NCBI GenBank assembly: GCA_020744425.1
Contig: JAGMUV010000025.1
Coordinates: 124,001-188,000 of the forward strand
DNA length: 64,000 bases
Direction of reading: 5' to 3'
Source: Dactylonectria macrodidyma
Lineage: Eukaryota; Ascomycota; Sordariomycetes; Hypocreales; Nectriaceae
This document shows positions 57,020 to 64,000 of this stretch, in pieces. A program made the translations under genes and the position numbers. Below the pieces are notes generated by a model that saw nothing but the letters and a program-made list of their open reading frames with translations, searched no databases and was not told the DNA's origin. Positions within the stretch are counted from its first letter, which is position 1. Every line of letters begins with the position of its first letter.

Positions 57020-58297
57020 TCAAGGACCCTCAGTCAAATATTTCACCATAGGATTGTTGGACTGTATCGTCGAAATATCGATGTCAAGGTCACACATGCG
57101 ACTAGCTATTTTCCAGACGCTATCCTGGTACTGGATCGCTTCTTCCACCGGCCAAGACGTAGATGCCTCATCTAGACTCTCAAGAAGAAGCCCGAGTCGT
57201 TCCATTCGACTACGCTTCTGCGCCCAATGTACGACAGAGTCGTAGCGAAACTTCATCGTATAGTATTGAGAGACCACTGAATGGAATGAGTTAGTCACTA
57301 GCAGGAGGACGTATGTCTCGGGGTTAAAACTTGCTCGAGTCAATATCTTCGAAGCCAACTTCCTTGATACTGAGCAGGATCTTTGTAAAGCGTTCTTCCG
57401 GCGAGCCCTCCGCAGTAGAAGACAGTTGTCCTTCTAAATCAGCTGGAGTAAGAGCCTGGCGGTGTCGCCCCGCAGCGGGCGAATTCGGGCTTGATTCGGC
57501 TACTTCGATGCGGCCATCGATGCTTGCGGGACCGCCAAATGGTATCCCGCTGGTAGAATAGTCGATTTGGTTGAGTTGGCCAGGTTCCCGTACAATTGAG
57601 GGGGCAGGCAGCCATGACATGGAGTTGTGTGTAGAGACTGATTTTGCATTTGAGGGGCTCGGACAGCCAGTGGATGTTGACGGTTGAGAACGCGGAAACG
57701 ATGATGTGGACGTCGCAACAGTATCATCGGGACTGCTCAATGCCGTTTCGAATGAATCCAGACCTGCATGCTGTAAGCTATACACATTCTTAGTATTGTC
57801 TCTATGAACCTCATACTAGTACTGAGGTTCTCCATCCAAGGTACATCTATTTGCATCAGGTCACCTAAGCTATCATTTAGCAACGACGGCTGTTTTGGCA
57901 AGGGAAATGCTTGGCGATTGTCGCGTGCTTCAGTCTCCGACGGCTCTGTAAGGACTGAGAAGTCATGGCAACCCTGATAAGGTCCCTGGGGTACGTCTAT
58001 TTTCTGTAGGTCACAGTGAGAACTCCACTGCCGAATAAGCTGATAACAGGTGTATACCTCCAAGTTGAGCCCCAAGATCATTCGGGATCTTTCAGTCTCT
58101 CGCTCCAGATTCTCAATGCGGGTTTTTAACCGCCGACCTAGCGACTTCGTTAATACAACACGGTCCTATAATGGTGGGTATACTAGTGAGTCTTTACGAT
58201 AATTCCTTTGTGAAACCCGATTCTGTATACGCTTTCGCTCAACTGGATCCCTGATATTGATCCATTCTTCTTCTCCTTCCTTCAAACTTGAGGTCAT
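57020..58297 (-). CDS. bZIP transcription factor with C-terminal DUF3425-like domain
   Basis: Four exons: 58198-58297, 57817-58137, 57335-57763 and 57020-57276, giving 368 aa. The basic region lies right at the start: EEWINIRDPVERKRIQNRVS then QRNYRRRLKTRIENLERE, with the diagnostic N-x-x-x-Q-R-x-Y-R. It is fungal AP-1-like in spacing but with a short zipper. The middle is Ser/Pro-rich. The C-terminal part matches the DUF3425 pattern seen in these factors: KEVGFEDIDSMVSQYYT, MKFRYDSVVHWAQKRSR and the rest. The third intron uses a GC donor (A|GCAAGT). All frames are open, unlike most neighbours. It may once have regulated the surrounding decayed genes. Confidence 0.8.
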
Positions 58298-58964
58298 TTG
58301 TCAGGAATCTCTATCAGGCATTGAAAAGCGTCAAGATATACCTGGGCTCCATTCGAGTACCGGTTCGCGACTGATTCATTGAAAGAAACGAGGTGATACT
58401 CTAGATTGAGTGAGGCTTGACGGTAGCAGACAACTAGGCATTTTGTACAGCCATGAAGTAGTGGCATGCTGCGGTGGCCAGGTATCTCCCTTAACAGCGT
58501 GCAGCTTGGCACAGCAGCAAGGCTTCGGCACGGACGACAATACGAGCTCACAGACCATGCAATGCCGATGCTTAATGTCAGCAGCTGCAGGTCACGGCCC
58601 TACACGTCACGGCACGGCACGACGCAGCTGGATCCTTGCAGTGGACGATCTCTCGACGTTTCCGCAACATTCATGCTGAAGTAAATAACAGGGCTCCCTT
58701 GCCGTTAATCCATGTTACAGCTTGACTACGGAATTCAACTTCCATAAGAATTACACGCCCACTCAATAAGAAGAAAGTTCAGCCAGAAGACGATACGATA
58801 CTCCAAGGTTATATGATCTATGTCGGACGCGGCCCATCTGACGAGAGCTCTAAGGCAGCCTTAGGAAAGTTAAAATCACGCCACAAGATTGATAGTTGTC
58901 TGCTCAGTCCCCTCCAAGTAAAAGGCCAATCGGAATCCCTCCCTGCTCTGCCCAACTCGGCATT
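58298..58964. other. Intergenic region, no gene recognised
   Basis: 667 bp upstream of the bZIP gene. It contains a CACGGCACGGCACGACG-type microrepeat near 58608-58624. Nothing else was recognised. Confidence 0.35.
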
Positions 58965-59990
58965 TTATCCTGGAACGCGTGTCATCTCTGCCAGCACACC
59001 GTCCATTGGGGCGGCAGATAGAGCCCTCACAATCTCCAGCGCCTTATCAGGATCCTGCAGCTGCATCTGGAATCTGCTTACCAACACCGCCACCAGGCAT
59101 AAAAGCTCTGAAACCGCAAATGACTTCCCGATGCATCCTTGAGGCCCAGCAAGAACGGTCAAGTTTGCGAGGTTGCTGTCAGAACCGCCGTTATTGGTCC
59201 GGCCATGGCCCAGCCAGCGGTCGGGATTGAATTCTTCTGCATCGAGGCCCCAGCGAGCCTGGTCAAGATTTGTCGCTCCGGGAAGGATCAGTAGTGTGGT
59301 GCCTTTAGGAATGAAGGAGCCGGCAAGGAAGGTGTCAACTCTCGCCTCGCGCACTGTCGATGGAACTGGGGGGTAGAAACGCAATACCTCGTTGCAAAAA
59401 GCATTCAGGTACGGTAGAGAGTCAATCTCGGCTGCTCTGACTGTAGTTCCAGGGCTAAGAGCTGCTGGAAGTTGCTGCAAACTTCGTCTCGGAGCCGCGT
59501 CTGCATATCCGGATGCTTGCAGAGTGCATAAACCGCCCACTGAAGGGAGGCCGCGATGGTTTCGTGGCCAGCTACAAGGTTACTATTTGGTCGACCATGT
59601 TCTGGTCTGAGAAAGCCCCGCTGGCCATGGCAAGCGACGCGATGTTCTTGCCCTGTCTGTCGTCTTGCTGCATCTTTCCCTTCATCTCCTCCACTAGTCG
59701 ACAAGCATAGTTCCTGATATACTTGGCTGCTTTATGGGATTCTCGGTTCCACTTCGTAGGAAGCTGGAAAAATGCCGCAAAGCCAATGGTGAACATAGAA
59801 ATCAGTAGCATTGTTTTGTTGAAGGCTAAAGGTCTCATCCTCAGCTTGTCGTAGTGATGTTGAAATGGTGTGTTAGGGTCCTGGACGGCACCAAACGAAC
59901 GATCCATGGTTGCGAGGCCTATGACGTCTAGGGTGACTCTTCCTGCTAAATCGCTGACTCGAATCGTCGTCGCGTTCGACTCCGTTGTCC
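58965..59990 (-). pseudogene. Cytochrome P450 remnant, 5'-truncated and frameshifted
   Basis: Reading down the minus strand, IRVSDLAGRVTLDVIGLATM begins the preserved part, followed by NMVDQIVT, LVAGHETIAASLQWAVYAL, DSLPYLNAFCNEVLRFYPPV (ExxR helix), FNPDRWLG and the heme region TVLAGPQGCIGKSFA. The frame changes between VDQIVT and the I-helix (about 59582) and again near 59470. The heme loop lacks the usual Phe and Arg. The N-terminal ~170 residues, including the membrane anchor, are missing where the sequence meets a transporter remnant at about 59990. The preserved blocks show it was an ordinary fungal P450. Confidence 0.78.
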
Positions 59991-61515
59991 ACTCAAGTTT
60001 ATCTCCCAGCCCTCGATGCTATCACAGATGACCTGCATGTCACGGCGAGCTAGGTCAATCTTTATCACTACCTACCTAATCTTGCAGGCAATTGCACCGA
60101 CCTTCACGGCACAGTGGTCCGACACTGTGGGAAGGCGGCCATTATACATGTCCTGCTTTGTGATATTTGCGGCTGCAAATATCGGATTAGGCATGCAAGA
60201 CAACTATGTGGCATTACTCGTCCTGCGTTGTTCTCAAAGCGCGGGCGGCAGCGGAAATGTCGCATTATCCAATGCCGTAGCGACGGATATCACGACGCCC
60301 TCAGAACGCGGCAGCTACATAGCGTATGCATCTGCTATTCCCATGCTTGGATCAACGCTTGTATGTTGTCCTGCGAGTTTGAAACTCTTCCTCGCCCTCT
60401 CCTCGTAGGCGCCCAGGACTGACAAGAGACTACCTTATCTTAGGGACCCATATTCGGAGGGCTTTGGCGCAGAGAGCCGGCTGGCATTCTGTCTTCTGGT
60501 TGCTACTAGGCCTGACTGGTGCCATTGCCATACCAATGGCGCTTTTCTTCCCCGAAATCTGTCGAGAGGTCGTTGGAGATGGTTCCATACCGCCCCAGAC
60601 ATGAAACAAGTGCTACACAAATGTCCGTATCGAACGCATCGCCCTTCAACAAGGCATCCAAGTCCCATACGATAAACGCGACAAGTTGGCCAAGTCCCGT
60701 CATGTCGCCTTTCCCAACCCTTTCGCCTCCGTTATGTTGCTCCTGCAACGAGAATGCGGCTTCGCGCTGCTATACAACTCCATTCTTTGCTGCTCATTCT
60801 ACGCCATTCTTTCTCTCATTCCCTCCCAATTCCACAAGGTCTACGACTTCAGCGAGCTACATATCTCGCTGTGCTATATACCCTTCGGCGTGGGTAGCTT
60901 GGTTGCAGCCTTCAATAGAGGGCGCATGCTCGATCCAACTTCCGCCGCCACGCCACTCGACTTGGACTTCCCACAGAGAAGAACCGGCAAACCAACCTCG
61001 CAGGATTTCCCATAGAGCATGCAAGACTCGAGGTAGCTTTTCCCACCATCGTCCTTGGGAGCGCATGCCTCATCGGCTTTGGTTGGACGCTTCATTACAG
61101 AACAAACCTGGCGGGGCCACTTATATTGCTCTTTGTCATCGCCCTTTGTCTCTCGGCATCCTTGAATTGTGTTTCTTGCCTGATGCTAGATTTGTATCCT
61201 GACAGAGCTGGTACTGTCTCGGCATCCAATAACTTGCTGCGGTGCTTGATGGGAGCTGGAGCAACCGCTGTTATCGTCCCAATGATAGATGGAATTGGAA
61301 ACGGTTGGGCACTCACCATTTTCGGGTTGCTCAACGTCCCAGCGCTGCCACTGCTGTGGTACATCATGAAGCATGGCCCAAACTGGCGCGCAGAAATGCT
61401 AAAGAGAGAGTCCGAGAGCAAGACCGCTGGAACAAACGTAGGTACCGGTAACCAGGCTCATACAATTGAAACGTTGAACCAAACTCTGTCAAGCCTCAAC
61501 CATCGGCATGGTTAA
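59990..61515 (+). pseudogene. DHA1-type MFS transporter remnant
   Basis: Transporter sequence starts with TPLSTQVYLPALDAITDDLH and continues ITTYLILQAIAPTFTAQWSD, TVGRRPLYMSCFVIFAAANI, SNAVATDITTPSERGSYIA, FALLYNSILCCSFYAIL, DLYPDRAGTVSASNNLLRC and the C-terminal LPLLWYIMKHGPNWR. It is broken by TAG at 60051-60053, a frame change just after it (about 60062), another near 60450, TGA at 60602-60604 and a third frame change near 60930. The first cytosolic segment is missing. It abuts the P450 remnant head to head. Confidence 0.8.
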
Positions 61516-61704
61516 GAGGGCATAGGCTTAAGTCGTTCGTTCAATAGTGCAACGAAGTCATTGACCAATTCTCATTGTGCTTCGACTAACTGTTGCAGTA
61601 CTCTTTTTTTTAAAATAAAAAAAATGTCACGATGAAAAGGTAATAGACTTTGGAAGGCCGAGGCAAAAAAGAAGTGGCAACCTCATGAAGAAGAAAGAAG
61701 CTCA

Positions 61705-62976
61705 CTAAATCCACCCACCCCCCCTTGCTTCAGCCAGCATCTCATATATCTGCGGGCTAAAATACGATGTGATTTCAAGCTTGCCATTGCTCCCCACTCC
61801 AAACGATACATATGTGTGGAATCCCAAAGTAGACGCCAGATCTCGCTCCCCGGCAAGGCAATTCAGCATGGACAGATACGGATCTTTAAATCCGGCGCGG
61901 CCTCTTTCTCCAGAAATCTGACAGCCCACTAGCAATCAAGGCGTCATTTCTGCTGTAGTGCCGCACTGGGATGTAGGCCTTGATGTCCGGCAGCGTGTGA
62001 TGAGGCTTGATGTCGAAGTAAAACAGCATGCCTGCTGTCTCGTGGGTCGGACTCGTCAGGGGAATCGTCATCAAGAGTCAGAACTGCTCGCCAGAGTTTC
62101 CTGACCTCGGCCATTGTGGCAGCAGAAAGACCCTCCTCCCCCCAAGAGACAGGATGGAGAAGACGTGAATAAGCGACGTGCCCGGTGTTCGCATGTACAT
62201 TTCATCCGAGACTTCAAAGGCCCCACACAGTCAATGCCTTGGATCAGCATTCGGAGTCTCCGACCCTCAGAGCTGAACTCTAGGAACTCTGAAAGAGCGG
62301 AAAAGGCAGAAAGGTCGTTCAACTCGGTTTTCCGCACGCTTTGCACTGCCCGTCTAAAGCCATGTGAGAAGAAAGCTTGGCTAATGCTGGGGCTACGCGA
62401 TACGAAATACGCCTTCACCGCAATTCCGTCGTAGCCCAGCTCGTAAGCTGTGAAAAGAGAAGAACCCCAGTCAGTCTCTCAGTCGACGGTGGCGTCTGTA
62501 GGTTGAGGCAGAAAATCTGGCAAGAATTGATTGAACCATGTGATGTCGATGCCAGGGAATGCGTCACTCAGCCGGTTCAAGAGCTGAATTGTGGAGGACT
62601 GGTTGTAGGGGTCGAAAGCTGTGCCGGCGTCAGGTCCTATTATCTCCATGCTCAGTCGAACATTAAGACTATCTGAGCTGCTACTAGGCCACTTCCAGCT
62701 GTATTCGATGGGCGAGAAATCATCGGTCATGAAACTATTGAAGCGAGGCGCACCAGACGAGGTGGGCTTCAGGCCCATGTGCGGCACCAGAGTAAAGTAG
62801 TAGAACAGTAAGTATTCGTACTGCCTGCTCAAAGGATAGTCGGCATGGTGTAGTATTGCTGCTAGATGCTGCCCCGTTACGTTCCACCAGTAGACTTGGC
62901 GACTGTCTCGTGACGGTAGCCATTGCTTAAGCCAGATCAGAGATCTGTTATCAGCGGTCAAGCAAGAAATGTCCAT
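61705..62976 (-). pseudogene. DMATS-type aromatic (indole) prenyltransferase remnant
   Basis: The start at 62976 and first 165 codons are open and clearly of the dimethylallyltryptophan-synthase family: WWNVTGQHLAAILHHADYPL, QYEYLLFYYFTLVPHMG and DDFSPIEYSWKW, plus a GTAFDPYNQSS segment. An in-frame TGA follows at 62479-62481. Homology continues in frame (VKAYFVSRS, IQGIDCVGPLKSRMK). It then jumps frames several times between about 62200 and 61900, while blocks such as TSLIHVFSILSLGG, FYFDIKPHHTLPDIKAYIPV, RHYSRNDA and LGFHTYVSFGVG remain. Intact enzymes prenylate tryptophan or indole products in alkaloid pathways. This copy cannot make a complete enzyme. Confidence 0.82.
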
Positions 62977-64000
62977 GATTTCAGCACTTTTCGAGTCCAG
63001 CTAGTTCTCAGGCACGGTTAGATGCAGACTAAAGTTCAAGGAACCGAATCTTGCTAACCTGGACTCGCTCAATGGTTTCATTCGTTGCGGCCTGCGTGCC
63101 AGGATCTGGACAAGTGAAGGTGCCTGTGAGCCTCATGACTATTTTAATGCGGTGTTGCTCTGCACGAGTTCCCGGTGTGTCAAATGATATCGATCGAGTA
63201 AAAATGCAAATTACGACAGTAATACTGCGCAAAATGCTTTCGTCTATGAAGGAAGACTAGTGATTAGACTTATTATTATTCTATTCTCTATGATGTCCGA
63301 TCCATGAGGAGGAATTACTGCTAGTACAAAGCCAAAAATTAATTGAAACAAAGAAGCCAATAGGGCCAATATGGTGAAGGGTTAATTGAACCGTTGCATA
63401 TACCTTTTGCTGCCCTGGATAGACCTACCCTGGAGCCACATCTGACGCCGACGTTTCAGCCACAGAATCGTAAGGTGGAGTTTAAGTAACTACGCATGCC
63501 GACTTTCGGCTCCTCCGTGACTAAGCCAACGCAATTTGACTAAGAGCCGCGCCACCCTGTAAAGGTGAGTGGACCTTTATCTATCACTCTGTTCTTCTAT
63601 TCGTAGGTGCGGCAAGATACATGGGTATTTGCATGGTTAGGTGAAGAAAGAAAAAAAAGACGGAAGGGGAAAAATAATCCTGTTAGAGTAACAAACTTTC
63701 GCCGTGAATCGCTAAGTCATGCCAAAAGGACTCCCATTAGTCAGACGTGATTGTGTCCTTCTGCATGTAGTTCGGCCACTGAACCAGGTCGGAAAGAAAC
63801 TGAGCATACCGTTCTAGTAGTCATGGAGGTTGAGCTTGATGACCTTATTCATGAGAGACGCAGAGTGGAGAAGGTTAACCCATGTCTGCATCGTGACGGT
63901 TTGATTGAACCGGACAAATGGAGTTTCGAGCGGGGCATACAGAGTTTTGACGATGCCAAATAGAAAGGGAAGAGTAACAATAGTCAAACAAAAAAAGCGA
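62977..64000. other. Terminal intergenic region, no gene recognised
   Basis: 1,024 bp at the window end. Short frames only. The tract 63645-63680 is purine-rich. The open frame near 63751-63963 has no recognisable homology. Confidence 0.35.

Noticed and set aside
58145..58183. A 39 bp intron in the bZIP gene adding residues inside the basic region
   Set aside because: A 60 bp intron (58138-58197) gives a canonical basic region without the insertion.
61605..61625. T-rich and A-rich run as a polymerase III terminator
   Set aside because: No tRNA or other polymerase III gene lies upstream.

Overview
This window is nuclear DNA of a filamentous ascomycete (Pezizomycotina). The genes carry short introns of about 45-135 bp with fungal splice signals. 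Most families are typical of moulds: Zn2Cys6 regulators, HET, NCS1, DHA1-type MFS, rhodopsin-domain and DMATS proteins. I cannot name the genus. Exon structures were built by hand from splice signals, reading-frame phase and family conservation, so each one is a model. For every model presented as intact, the exon sum is a multiple of three.

182-12992 is a catabolic cluster that parallels the bacterial acyclic-terpene (Atu) pathway. It holds an AtuA/DUF1446 protein, the two subunits of a biotin-dependent acyl-CoA carboxylase, a FarA/CTF1-type Zn2Cys6 activator, an enoyl-CoA hydratase and an ECI2-like enoyl-CoA isomerase. The carboxylase beta subunit, hydratase and isomerase end in SRI, SHL and ARI, all fitting the peroxisomal PTS1 consensus. 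Each promoter region in the cluster has a CCTCGG/CCGAGG hexamer, the core bound by FarA/FarB-type factors. Together this suggests a regulated peroxisomal pathway for carboxylating and hydrating a branched unsaturated acyl-CoA.

13524-36460 is an accessory stretch. It has a regulator-like protein without a zinc cluster, a large TPR-CHAT protease-like protein, an amidohydrolase, a rhodopsin-domain membrane protein, a secreted type-B carboxylesterase and a Zn2Cys6 factor. It also has a striking fusion of a HeLo-like/STAND N-terminal domain to a degenerate Rho-type GTPase (31370-33410), which neighbours a HET-domain protein.

36943-49811 holds nutrient-use genes. These are a Zn2Cys6 factor, an HSL-type alpha/beta hydrolase, an N-carbamoylsarcosine-amidase-like hydrolase, an NCS1 permease, a DHA1-type transporter, and a divergent pair of a cytochrome P450 and a homogentisate-dioxygenase-like protein. 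An initiator tRNA-Met follows at 50351.

51200-62976 is mostly a gene graveyard: a damaged CorA-like gene, a frameshifted cyclase-family gene, a Zn2Cys6 gene with four stops, truncated P450 and MFS genes that abut head to head, and a broken DMATS-type aromatic prenyltransferase. The P450, transporter, prenyltransferase and regulator together look like a dead specialised-metabolite cluster. One bZIP gene inside it is still open.
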